Of a DNA stretch of 64,000 nucleotides, positions 53,993 to 62,044 are shown one piece after another; position 1 is the stretch's first letter; each line of letters begins with the position of its first letter. Where the stretch lies: NCBI GenBank assembly GCA_947496215.1, contig CANMCF010000019.1, positions 1 through 64,000 of the forward strand. Direction: 5' to 3'. This stretch comes from an uncultured Bizionia sp. (GTDB taxonomy: Bacteria; Bacteroidota; Bacteroidia; Flavobacteriales; Flavobacteriaceae). The notes beneath the pieces are model-generated. The model ran no database searches and was not told the DNA's origin. It worked only from the letters and a program-made list of their open reading frames with translations. The translations under genes and the position numbers were made by a program.

Positions 53993-54924
53993 AGTGTGTA
54001 TGATGCTACTTTTTGTTTGTCTTTAAGAGCTTCTATAATTTTTTGTGCCGATTCGAAAACATGGATTTTATCATTGAGATCAATTGTATTTACATGTCTT
54101 ACTTGCATTCCTGAAATGAACAACTGATTTTTTGTGCCTAACAATACCTTTTTTGATAGATTTTTCAAATAATCGTTTATAGCTTCCTTTTCAGGTTTTA
54201 TGGTGAATGATGATATAAAGGTGACCTTATCGTAGTAGTCCAACAAATGACAAAGACTATCCATAGGAACACTTTGTCCCAAATAAATGCTTTGGTAACC
54301 TAGCAATGTAAGTTCATAATTTATGAACAACAAACCCAATTCATGTATTTCGTTGTCTGGTAGAAACAAAACAAAAGTGTTTTTATTCGTTTTTTGCTTG
54401 ATTGGATTGATGGCTTTTGCCGTATGAACCAATATCTTCTGTTTGATCAATTCAAAGATGAAATGTTCATGAGCAGGAGTTATCGTATCGGTTTGCCATA
54501 AAATCCCTATTTGATTTAAAAAAGGTGAAATCGTGCCAAAAAAAATGTCACTAAGGCTTTGTATCTTCAACAATTCGTCAAAAGTACTGTGAAACAGCCA
54601 TTGATCGAAATTGAGCATAGCTACCTTGAACAAATCCAAGGAATGATTTTCTATTCCATTTTTTGCTGTTATTTCTTTGACTAACAATTTAATGTCATTT
54701 ACCTTCAGCTGTGCTATTTTTGATATTTTATAACCATTTTTGTTCAAATAGGTAATGTTCAACAGCTTTTGTAAGTTGGAAGTATTGTAATATCTAATGT
54801 TGGTATCGGATCTATTGGGTTGAAGAAGATTATAACGTCTTTCCCATACTCTTATGGTATGAGCCTTTACTCCAGATAGGTTTTCTAGGTCTTTTATGCT
54901 GAAGTGTGTTTTTATTTTGTTCAT
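53989..54924 (-). CDS. MerR-family B12-dependent light regulator, CarH-like
   Basis: 311 residues from ATG 54924; the longer frame needs a TTG start at 54948. The MerR HTH is ENLSGVKAHTIRVWERRYNLL. The C-terminal region has the CarH photoreceptor signature: W143, nine residues, E153-H154 (WQTDTITPAHEH), and the B12 axial-ligand motif ExHxxG as EIHELG with H194. In CarH/LitR this domain holds adenosylcobalamin, represses carotenoid genes in the dark and releases them in light. It heads and overlaps the crt operon, so the same logic is likely. Light response is inferred from motif identity. Confidence 0.88.
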   Translation of the reverse strand: MNKIKTHFSIKDLENLSGVKAHTIRVWERRYNLLQPNRSDTNIRYYNTSNLQKLLNITYLNKNGYKISKIAQLKVNDIKLLVKEITAKNGIENHSLDLFKVAMLNFDQWLFHSTFDELLKIQSLSDIFFGTISPFLNQIGILWQTDTITPAHEHFIFELIKQKILVHTAKAINPIKQKTNKNTFVLFLPDNEIHELGLLFINYELTLLGYQSIYLGQSVPMDSLCHLLDYYDKVTFISSFTIKPEKEAINDYLKNLSKKVLLGTKNQLFISGMQVRHVNTIDLNDKIHVFESAQKIIEALKDKQKVASYTL

Positions 54925-55087
54925 ACTTTTGCTAAAATAGTTAAACAAAAATTAAAAATGAATAAATCTAACGACTTTTTTTAAGTTGTTGTCGGAAATA
55001 CTCCCAAGTATTTAATGGATTAAGTCATTTTAATTCATTCAAATTTTTAATTTAGCTCTATCATCATCATTTAATTTCAACACATAC

Positions 55088-56131
55088 TTGGATACCAATA
55101 GGCAAATACTGTTTTTCTTTAGTTTATTAGGTGCTTTCAATGGAATAATCTTGGCACTGTATTTTATTTTTTTCGCAAGGGAAAAAAAACGATCCAACAC
55201 CTTTTTAGGTTTACTCTTGTTGGTTGTAAGCATTAGAATAGGTAAGTCCGTCTTCTTTTATTTCAATCAAAATCTGTCGAGCATTTACATACATATTGGT
55301 ATAATGGCTTGTACTTTGATTGGGCCTTTGTTGTATCTGTTTGTAAGAAGTGAATTCGTAAAAGATAGAAAAATAGAAAAGTATGATGTTTTGCATCTTC
55401 TGCCTTTGGTTATTGTTATTGTCATAGCTGTTAAAATGCCCTATTGGGAACATAGGAGTCTATGGAGGAATTTGATAGGTTTGATTTATTGGCAATGGTT
55501 TGCCTATTTGATAGTAACTGGGTATGTCATGATTCCTGTTTTTAAAAGTATTGGGAAGAAAAAGGAAAAGAAAGGTTTGAACAATGTATGGCTCGTTAGT
55601 GTTTTTGTTGGCATCTCGATAATTTGGTTTGCATACAAGACATCCCGTTATACATCTTATATAGTTGGAGCTGTATCATTTTCGTTTGTATTCTATGTTT
55701 CGGGGTTGCTCATCTATAAATATTCAAAGATCAAGAAAAGCGAATCTGATGGCAGGAAAAATGCAAAGCAGAATTTGGATGAAGAGTTCGTGACCGACTT
55801 GGGAAAGCAAATGGAGGTACTCTTGGAAAGCGATGATTTTTATAAGAATCCAAATCTCAAGATGCCGGATTTGGCCTCAAAATTGAATACTACGCCTCAC
55901 TTGTTGTCACAGTACCTGAATGAATCCTTAAATAAGAATTTTTCTCAATTCATTAACGAACACAGAGTAGAGGAAGCTGTAAAATTACTTTCGTCCTCTA
56001 ATAAATTGACTGTGGAAGCAATAGCTTATGATAGCGGTTTTAATTCTGTGTCAGCCTTTTATGCAGCTTTTAAAAATAAAAAGGGAATGACACCAGCAGC
56101 ATACAAGAAGCAGCAAGCTAATCTTGGGTAA
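55088..56131 (+). CDS. AraC-family regulator with N-terminal membrane domain
   Basis: 347 residues from a TTG at 55088. The N-terminal ~220 residues have about seven membrane helices (ILFFFSLLGAFNGIILALYF, YIHIGIMACTLIGPLLYLFV and others). The C-terminus is an AraC domain (MPDLASKLNTTPHLLSQYLN, VEAIAYDSGFNSVSAFYAAF). It is diverged in direction from the CarH-like gene with a 163-base intergenic gap, so the two could share a control region. The gene downstream, a secreted DJ-1-like protein, is the nearest target. Confidence 0.83.
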   Translation: MDTNRQILFFFSLLGAFNGIILALYFIFFAREKKRSNTFLGLLLLVVSIRIGKSVFFYFNQNLSSIYIHIGIMACTLIGPLLYLFVRSEFVKDRKIEKYDVLHLLPLVIVIVIAVKMPYWEHRSLWRNLIGLIYWQWFAYLIVTGYVMIPVFKSIGKKKEKKGLNNVWLVSVFVGISIIWFAYKTSRYTSYIVGAVSFSFVFYVSGLLIYKYSKIKKSESDGRKNAKQNLDEEFVTDLGKQMEVLLESDDFYKNPNLKMPDLASKLNTTPHLLSQYLNESLNKNFSQFINEHRVEEAVKLLSSSNKLTVEAIAYDSGFNSVSAFYAAFKNKKGMTPAAYKKQQANLG

Positions 56132-56212
56132 TCTAGCTTTCCATTTTTCTCTTAATTTATAAATCAGGATACCGAATCTATACATTGCTATAGTAAAAAT
56201 GATGGACGTGCT

Positions 56213-56220
56213 TATTTTTG
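56213..56220 (+). promoter_or_regulatory. -7 box for the DJ-1-like fusion gene
   Basis: TATTTTTG fits TAnnTTTG, 15 bases before ATG 56236. The alternative in-frame TTG start at 56218 lies inside it and is therefore unlikely. Confidence 0.55.
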
Positions 56221-56235
56221 AGAAAAACAAAATTT

Positions 56236-57336
56236 ATGAGAATTATAGCAATGGTATTGTGTTTGGTCTTTTCTGTCAATGGTTACAATCAAACCGAAGA
56301 AGATAGGGTGAAGGCCGTATTGATGGATTATATCGATGGGACGGCAAATGGAGAAATAAATAGAATTGAAAACGCCTTTCATGCAGAAGCCAATTTATAT
56401 CATGTCGGGGATGATAGCTTGAGGAAACGGGCATCGAAAAAGTACATAGGTTATTTCAAGGAAGGTCAAAAGAATGGGCGTTTGGGACATATAGCCTCCA
56501 TCGATGTCTCGAATGATGCAGCCGTTGGCATTGTAAAGATAGACATGCCGAAACGAAAGCGGAGGTATACCGATTACATGTTGTTGCTAAAAACCGCTGG
56601 GAAGTGGGAAATAATACATAAGTCGTATACGTGGGAAACTTATGAAAGAAAAGGAAAGGTCTTGTTTGTCGTTTCCAATGCATCATCTTATGGGGAAAGC
56701 ACCAATAAAAGAACAGGAACGCATTATGAGGAATTGGTACAACCATATCATAACCTACAAAAATCTGGTTACGAAGTGGATTTTGTAAGTCCGAAAGGGG
56801 GAGAGATTCCCGTAGCTTACATAAATTTGCAAGATCCATTGCAGTTGCAGTATTTTTATGATTCAGAGCTACAATACAAATTGAAGAATACATTGAATCC
56901 ATCTCAGGTAGATTCCAAAAATTATCAAGCAGTGTATTATTGTGGTGGATCTGCAGCGGTCTTGGATATTCCAAATAATGAAGATATCCAAAGCATAGCA
57001 AGACAAATTTATGAGGAGCAAGACGGAATAATTGCTTCGATATGTCATGGAGCTGCCGGCCTGGTAAATGTCAAGTTGAGCAGCGGGAAGTTTTTGGTAG
57101 ACGGGAAGCGTATTAATTCATTTACCAACAAAGAAGAAGGAAATGGAAAGCATCTGCCCTTTTTAATAGAAACAAGACTGAAAGAGAGAGGTGCGATATT
57201 CAAGTCGTCAGGGAAATGGCAGTCCCATGTCGAGGTAGACGGTAATTTGATCACAGGGCAAAACCCAAGCTCTTTAAATGTGTTTTCGAAAAAACTGATA
57301 GAATTGTTGAATGCATTGGAAAAAAACTCAAATTGA
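56236..57336 (+). CDS. Secreted NTF2-like plus DJ-1/PfpI fusion protein
   Basis: 366 residues from ATG 56236 with a signal peptide (RIIAMVLCLVFSVNGYNQ). Residues ~20-135 are a SnoaL/NTF2-like cone domain (VKAVLMDYIDGTANGE, ADLYHVGD-like ANLYHVGDD, YTDYMLLLKTAGKWEIIHK). Residues ~140-360 are a class I glutamine amidotransferase-like DJ-1/Hsp31 domain with the nucleophile C270 in ASICHGAAGL and a preceding YYCGGSAAVLD. Hsp31-type members remove glyoxal damage or act as chaperones; a periplasmic version fused to an NTF2-like domain is unusual. Followed by a terminator at 57397. Confidence 0.85.
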   Translation: MRIIAMVLCLVFSVNGYNQTEEDRVKAVLMDYIDGTANGEINRIENAFHAEANLYHVGDDSLRKRASKKYIGYFKEGQKNGRLGHIASIDVSNDAAVGIVKIDMPKRKRRYTDYMLLLKTAGKWEIIHKSYTWETYERKGKVLFVVSNASSYGESTNKRTGTHYEELVQPYHNLQKSGYEVDFVSPKGGEIPVAYINLQDPLQLQYFYDSELQYKLKNTLNPSQVDSKNYQAVYYCGGSAAVLDIPNNEDIQSIARQIYEEQDGIIASICHGAAGLVNVKLSSGKFLVDGKRINSFTNKEEGNGKHLPFLIETRLKERGAIFKSSGKWQSHVEVDGNLITGQNPSSLNVFSKKLIELLNALEKNSN

Positions 57337-57396
57337 TTTTGTGAGAGCAGATCTGTTGGCTCAGAAACCATGTGTTTGTATATGGTTGGGGTATAA

Positions 57397-57424
57397 AAAA
57401 AGTCAAGCGAAAGCTTGACTTTTT
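57397..57424 (+). terminator. Bidirectional terminator between the fusion gene and tRNA-Lys
   Basis: Stem AAAAGTCAAGC with GCTTGACTTTT and a GAAA tetraloop, flanked by A and T runs on both sides. It serves the plus-strand gene and the minus-strand tRNA. Confidence 0.85.
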
Positions 57425-57426
57425 AG

Positions 57427-57499
57427 TGACCGGGCTGGGGCTCGAACCCAGGACCCTCTCCTTAAAAGGGAGATGCTCTACCAACTGAGCTACCAGGTC
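57427..57499 (-). tRNA. tRNA-Lys (anticodon TTT)
   Basis: 73-base cloverleaf on the minus strand. The D arm is AGCTCAGTTGGTAGAGC, the anticodon stem-loop is TCTCC-CTTTTAA-GGAGA with anticodon TTT, and the T arm is CTGGG-TTCGAGC-CCCAG. The acceptor GACCTGG pairs with CCCGGTC except for a U-C mismatch at pair 5:68. The CCA end is not encoded. Confidence 0.95.
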
Positions 57500-57662
57500 A
57501 TTTTGTTGTTTGTTAAAATGTTTTCTTTAACGGGGTGCAAATATAATAAGCTTTATGGATATATAAAATAAAAAATTAAAAAATATTATAATAGGGTAAG
57601 TGAGAGCGAGTAGTGGAACCTTTAATTTCAATTATTTTTCCAAATAGTTGTAATGAGAGCTG

Positions 57663-57908
57663 TTATTTGATTGCGATAACAACAAAAGTCTCTTCTTCTG
57701 TATTGTACGTGGCAATTTCCCTTCCTACACGGACTTTGCTTGCTAGTCCATATCTTCTCGACAGGAAACTTTGACCTATGCTGCTTTTATGGATTTGAAT
57801 TTTTCTTGCAGCTCTCTGAAAAGAAGCTTACCATCTTTTTAATACATGATTTTCCAATTCAGAGCTCCATGGTTCATCCTTGAATGATATAACGTAGTTC
57901 TTTTTGTG
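57663..57908 (-). pseudogene. Possible decayed small gene in the 57.5-58.2 kb gap
   Basis: The minus-strand frame reads KNYVISFKDEPWSSELENHV, LKRW, then an in-frame TAA, then ASFQRAARKIQIHKSSIGQS and on to GREIATYNTEEETFVVIAIK with a terminal TAA at 57665-57663. The residue pattern is protein-like on both sides of the internal stop and there is no ATG start. I read this as a broken small gene of unknown family. Otherwise the gap between tRNA-Lys and the sigma factor shows no gene. Confidence 0.35.
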
Positions 57909-58183
57909 TTTTTATATTATTTAAAGCTTGATTGCTCAGAACATATGCTCTCAACTTTATCTCCAGACTAATATAGTAAGTGCAGAAGTCATATTATTAC
58001 AATTAAAAGACGTTTCTTTACATAGTTGACCAGAATTATTATTTAGTAAAGATTTTTCTTTACAACTTAATTCCTTCCTATGTTAGTTTTTTGGTTGGCT
58101 GATGCTTTTCACATTATCGAAAAATCCTTAGAAAGAATAAGAGTTTATTAATATTTGGACGATTCAATAAAACTTTATGTTGA

Positions 58184-59047
58184 ATGAAACGACTTCAAAT
58201 AATTGAGCAAATTACCGTTAGAAATGATTTGTCACTAAGTAAATACTTAAGAGATGTTAATAAAATAGGCTTAATATCGTTAGAACGAGAAGTCGAGTTA
58301 GCCATACAAATCAAAGAAGGAAGTCAACTTGCTTTGAATGAGCTGGTAAATGCAAACCTTAGATTTGTAATCTCTGTAGCAAAACAATACCAAAATAGTG
58401 GAGTATCACTTTCCGATTTAATAAATGAAGGCAATATAGGGTTGTTAAAAGCAGCTAGGCGATTTGATGAAACTCGTGGGTTTAAATTTATTTCCTATGC
58501 AGTATGGTGGATTAGACAAGGCATAGTACAATCTTTATCGGAAAACTCAAGAATGGTAAGACTACCTCTCAATAAGATTGGCCTATTGAATAAAATAAAA
58601 AAAGCAATAACTTTTTTCGAACAAAAACATAATCGTGAGCCAACTGCCTATGAAATTTCTGAGATCACGGAAGCATCCGTCATAGAAGTGGAACTTTGTA
58701 TTAAGAGCTCGGGGTTTAGTGTTTCTATGGATGTGCCTTTTTCCGAAGGAACTAATCTTAACATGCATAATTTCATTAAAACGGATATGTTTCCAAAACC
58801 TGATGCAGTTCTATTGGTCAACTCTCTTAAGACGGATTTGGATGCGGTGTTGAATTCTCTTTCTGTAAGAGAGTCCGAGATCATTAAACTTCTCTACGGA
58901 ATTGGTCTGAAACATCCAATGACCTTATTGGAAATAGCTCAATTGTTGGGAATAACAGGAGAACGAATTAGACAAATAAAAGAATCTGCGATTTTAAGAA
59001 TCAAAAACTCAAACAAGTCTAACCTTCTAATAAAATATTTGGGATGA
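58184..59047 (+). CDS. Alternative sigma-70 factor (RpoD/SigA-like)
   Basis: 287 residues, matching the Bacteroidetes primary-like sigma architecture: region 1.2 (LSKYLRDVNKIGLISLEREV), region 2 with DLINEGNIGLLKAARRFDE and FISYAVWWIRQGI, region 3 and region 4.2 (EIAQLLGITGERIRQIKESA). It is close to RpoD in length and in its -10 recognition helix but carries substitutions in region 4 and in the linker (VSMDVPFSEGTNLN). It is likely a paralogue for a stress or stationary-phase regulon. The genes just downstream, including a cold-shock protein, are plausible targets. Confidence 0.88.
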   Translation: MKRLQIIEQITVRNDLSLSKYLRDVNKIGLISLEREVELAIQIKEGSQLALNELVNANLRFVISVAKQYQNSGVSLSDLINEGNIGLLKAARRFDETRGFKFISYAVWWIRQGIVQSLSENSRMVRLPLNKIGLLNKIKKAITFFEQKHNREPTAYEISEITEASVIEVELCIKSSGFSVSMDVPFSEGTNLNMHNFIKTDMFPKPDAVLLVNSLKTDLDAVLNSLSVRESEIIKLLYGIGLKHPMTLLEIAQLLGITGERIRQIKESAILRIKNSNKSNLLIKYLG

Positions 59048-59136
59048 AAAAATGAACATCTAATATTAATCAAAAAGAAGAAATTATGATAAAAACATTT
59101 ATTAATAAATTAATTAAGACAAATAAAGTAACTATT

Positions 59137-59328
59137 ATGAAAGAAGGTACAGTGAAATTTTTCAATAATTCTAAAGGATTTGGTTTTATTACATTCAAAG
59201 ACTCCGAAGAAGAAATATTTGTTCATAAATCAAATCTTGTTGATAAGATAAAAGAGAACGACAATGTAACATTTGATGTGGAAAAAGGAGAAAAAGGTTT
59301 AAGTGCCATAAAAGTAAGTTTAGTTTAA
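59137..59328 (+). CDS. Cold-shock domain protein
   Basis: The start is set at ATG 59137, giving the canonical 63-residue domain; the 17 residues upstream (from 59086) do not belong to the fold. RNP1 is KGFGFITF and RNP2 is EIFVHKSNL. It binds single-stranded nucleic acid as an RNA chaperone. A strong terminator follows at 59348, and the sigma factor gene ends 89 bases upstream, so the two may share regulation. Confidence 0.93.
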   Translation: MKEGTVKFFNNSKGFGFITFKDSEEEIFVHKSNLVDKIKENDNVTFDVEKGEKGLSAIKVSLV

Positions 59329-59347
59329 AAAAAACATGACCTAAAGA

Positions 59348-59379
59348 GCAAAAAACCATCTGTTGAGATGGTTTTTTGC
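59348..59379 (+). terminator. Terminator of cold-shock gene
   Basis: A 14-bp perfect stem (GCAAAAAACCATCT with AGATGGTTTTTTGC) and a GTTG loop, 19 bases past the stop. Confidence 0.92.
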
Positions 59380-59424
59380 CTATATTTAAGAAGCACACAA
59401 GAAAATATGGTTATATAGGTTACA

Positions 59425-59985
59425 ATGAAATTATATATCAAGTACATGGTAAGTTTAAGATGTAAGCTTATGGTGAAGTACGAATTGGAAAAACTGGGGT
59501 TGTATTGCACAAGTATTGAACTTGGTATGATTGAAATAAAAGAGAATATCACTGATGAATTGAAATTGGAACTCAAATCAAACCTAGCTAAATCTGGTTT
59601 GGAATTGTTGGATGATAAAAAGAGTATTCTTGTCGATAGGATAAAGAATGTGATTATTGAAATGATTCACTATTCTGATGAAATACCAAAAGCCAATTAT
59701 TCAGAATTTATTAGTGAGAAATTGAATTATGATTACACCTATTTGTCCAATATGTTTTCAGAGGTCAAGGGTATAACTATACAACATTTTATTATCAAGC
59801 ATAAAATTGAAAAAGCCAAAGAACTCATACTCTATGACGAATTAAATCTTACGGAAATAGCATACAGGTTAAATTATAGTAGTGTTGCCCATCTATCCAA
59901 TCAATTTAAAAAAGTAACGGGACAGTCCCCATCGTTCTACAAAAAAATAGGCGAAAAAAGAAAGTGCAACTTGGAAAACCTGTGA
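59425..59985 (+). CDS. AraC-family HTH regulator (short stress-type)
   Basis: 186 residues. The N-terminal 75 form a small domain without membrane segments (MVKYELEKLGLYCTSIELGM, then NITDELKLELKSNLAKSGLE), similar in layout to short AraC proteins of Bacteroidota. The C-terminal AraC domain is complete (FISEKLNYDYTYLSNMFSEV, LTEIAYRLNYSSVAHLSNQF). The true start may be the ATG at 59446 or 59470 instead of 59425. A terminator lies at 60099. Confidence 0.8.
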   Translation: MKLYIKYMVSLRCKLMVKYELEKLGLYCTSIELGMIEIKENITDELKLELKSNLAKSGLELLDDKKSILVDRIKNVIIEMIHYSDEIPKANYSEFISEKLNYDYTYLSNMFSEVKGITIQHFIIKHKIEKAKELILYDELNLTEIAYRLNYSSVAHLSNQFKKVTGQSPSFYKKIGEKRKCNLENL

Positions 59986-60098
59986 TTCATGTAAGTCGAG
60001 GTTTGGAGCTGTGTAACCTGGATCATGATTGATTAATCATTTTTGCATAGCTATCAATCAATATAAGTCCAAATGCGGAATTTTACTTGGTATTTGAA

Positions 60099-60118
60099 AG
60101 CAGACTAGTAAGTCTGCT
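60099..60118 (+). terminator. Terminator of the AraC-family gene
   Basis: Stem AGCAGACT with AGTCTGCT, 4-base loop and a TTTTTTA tail. Confidence 0.88.
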
Positions 60119-60237
60119 TTTTTATTTTCATAATAATAAATATATCTGTGATATATGTAACTCGTTTAATTATTGTTACAACATGCAAACGATGATTTTT
60201 ACTAACTTGAGTTGTTATAAGTAAAATAGTTAAAGCA

Positions 60238-60354
60238 ATGTCGAAAGAAAAAAAAGGTACCCGTAAAAATGGAAAAACTCCTGCAGTCAAAACAGCAAAA
60301 GAAAAAAAAGCTGCCAAGATTTTAAAAAGAAATTCAAAAAAATATTCGGAATAG
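60238..60354 (+). CDS. Small lysine-rich conserved protein
   Basis: ATG 60238 to TAG 60354 encodes 38 residues: MSKEKKGTRKNGKTPAVKTA followed by KEKKAAKILKRNSKKYSE. Roughly forty percent is lysine. I recall similar small basic proteins in Bacteroidetes genomes near cold-shock genes; function unknown, perhaps nucleic-acid binding. It lies after a terminator, and the cupin gene starts 33 bases downstream, so it may begin that operon. Confidence 0.6.
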   Translation: MSKEKKGTRKNGKTPAVKTAKEKKAAKILKRNSKKYSE

Positions 60355-60387
60355 AAAAAAATAGAAATGCACCAAGGGTTTTGAAGA

Positions 60388-60720
60388 ATGAAAAATAGTG
60401 AATTTGAAGAATCAACAATATTTAATTTGGTGGACTTGCTAAATTATAGTTCCAATGGGATTGAGTTGAAGAACATAATTGTTGAAAACGCATGTGTTGT
60501 GCAGGCTTTGGCCTTTGATTTTGGTAAAGTCCAATTATATGAGAAATCTCCTTTTTCTAGATTCATTTATGTTATTGAAGGAAAAGCAGAAGTAGTTGTT
60601 AACAACTCATCCACCTATATGCAAACTGGAGATTCGATTCTTATTCCAGGTACTGTTTGTAGTTCAATTGAAGCCAATTTGCCATTCAAAATGATTTGCA
60701 TTACGATGAAAAACAATTAG
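60388..60720 (+). CDS. Small cupin-domain protein
   Basis: 110 residues with a single cupin barrel: YEKSPFSRFIYVIEGKAEVV and MQTGDSILIPGTVCSSIEAN. The metal-binding histidines of cupin motif 1 are replaced (SPFSRFIY), so it may bind a ligand without a metal. Cytosolic. It lies between the lysine-rich small gene and the small gene at 60761. Confidence 0.75.
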   Translation: MKNSEFEESTIFNLVDLLNYSSNGIELKNIIVENACVVQALAFDFGKVQLYEKSPFSRFIYVIEGKAEVVVNNSSTYMQTGDSILIPGTVCSSIEANLPFKMICITMKNN

Positions 60721-60760
60721 ATAGCACACTTTGCTCCTAAATTAAAAAACAAAAAGCATC

Positions 60761-60934
60761 ATGGAAAATAGATTTAAAGCTGGAGATTTTGTGTTCGCCA
60801 AGGTTAGACCTTCAGTGCCACTTATAATAAGAATATATGCAAGGAAGATATATTACTGTAAAATTAAGTCAGATCCCAATACACAGGAACTTGTCTATTT
60901 CGATAGAGAACTAATGCCTTATGTGGAAGATTGA
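60761..60934 (+). CDS. Small conserved hypothetical protein
   Basis: 57 residues: MENRFKAGDFVFAKVRPSVP, then RKIYYCKIKSDPNTQELVYF and DRELMPYVED. The pattern (AGDxVFAKVRP, YYCK, LVYFDREL) is that of a small beta protein I recall from several Bacteroidetes genomes; no function known. Its stop adjoins the D-amino-acid operon that follows. Confidence 0.65.
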   Translation: MENRFKAGDFVFAKVRPSVPLIIRIYARKIYYCKIKSDPNTQELVYFDRELMPYVED

Positions 60935-60958
60935 TTGGAAACTAATAATTTAAAAAAA

Positions 60959-62044
60959 ATGACAATGAAAACCAATGCATTAGTTTATTGTGAGAACGAA
61001 TTTGGGAACATAGATGGAAAAGTCGCTAACGGTTTGGTTCGTCATTCAGAGATCTATGCAATTGTAGGGGTCGTTGATAGCACTAAGACTGGTAGAGATG
61101 CTGGTGAATGTATTGATGGAGTGAAAAATGGAATCCCAATTTTTGAACGCATTGAAAAGGCAATAGAAGCATTGCCGGAGATTCCAAACTATTTTATATA
61201 TGGCAAGGCTCCTCTTATTACTACTTTAAGCAAAGATGAAAGAGAAGTGGTCATAACGGCAATTAAAAATGGAATGAACATAGTTAATGGTCTTCCAGAA
61301 TTTTTTGGTGACGATACTCAATTCACCGACATGGCGCTTAAATATGGAGTAACCATTCAAGATGTCAGGAAACCTCCGGAACGTAAAAAATTACATGGTT
61401 TTACAGGACGCATACTAGATGTTAAAACTCCGATAGTAGCTGTAATGGGAACGGATTGTGCTGTGGGTAAAAGAACTACTGCTTTACTTCTGGTAAATGC
61501 TTTGAAAGAAAAAGGGCTCAATACCGTATTTGTAACTACTGGACAGACAGGAATACTCCAAGGATCTAAATATGGTGTTGCCATAGATGTTTTGACTTCT
61601 GGGTTTGCGACGGGAGAGGTTGAAAATGCTATCCTTAATGCATCTGAGAACGAACAACCCGATATCATAGTTGTTGAAGGACAGGGAGCTTTAAGCCATC
61701 CTGCCTTTACGTCTTCAAGTGCAATTTTAAGGGGGGCAATGCCCAAGGCAATAATTGTCCAGCATCCACCAAAACGAATGAGTCACTGTGACTATCCGAA
61801 AATTAAGATGCCTACATTAAAAAGTGAAATAGAATTGATAGAAGTGTTTTCAAAGGCAAAAGTAATAGCAATTACTCTTAACCATGAGGATATGACCAAT
61901 CAAGAAGTTGCCAATGCTATCGTCGATTATCAAATAGACTATAACCTACCTACTACAGATGTCTTGAAGTATGGATGCGATAAACTTGTAAAAGCCTTAT
62001 TCAAGGTATTTCCAAAATTAGAGAGAAGGCCCGTGTTGTTTTGA
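60959..62044 (+). CDS. DUF1611 P-loop protein (DgcN-like D-amino acid N-acetyltransferase family)
   Basis: 361 residues from ATG 60959 (60965 is also possible; a TTG at 60935 adjoins the previous stop). N-terminal Rossmann-like domain (VVDSTKTGRDAGE) and C-terminal P-loop domain with Walker A GTDCAVGKRT, then TTGQTGIL and VVEGQGALSHPA. I recall that DUF1611 member DgcN was reported as a D-glutamate N-acetyltransferase in marine bacteria. Here it overlaps a racemase gene by four bases (TTGA), so a D-amino-acid role is well supported by context. The exact substrate is not known. Confidence 0.82.
   Translation: MTMKTNALVYCENEFGNIDGKVANGLVRHSEIYAIVGVVDSTKTGRDAGECIDGVKNGIPIFERIEKAIEALPEIPNYFIYGKAPLITTLSKDEREVVITAIKNGMNIVNGLPEFFGDDTQFTDMALKYGVTIQDVRKPPERKKLHGFTGRILDVKTPIVAVMGTDCAVGKRTTALLLVNALKEKGLNTVFVTTGQTGILQGSKYGVAIDVLTSGFATGEVENAILNASENEQPDIIVVEGQGALSHPAFTSSSAILRGAMPKAIIVQHPPKRMSHCDYPKIKMPTLKSEIELIEVFSKAKVIAITLNHEDMTNQEVANAIVDYQIDYNLPTTDVLKYGCDKLVKALFKVFPKLERRPVLF

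Noticed and set aside
60099..60237. Possible CRISPR or repeat array near the short terminators
   Set aside because: Only single terminators; no spaced repeats anywhere in the window.
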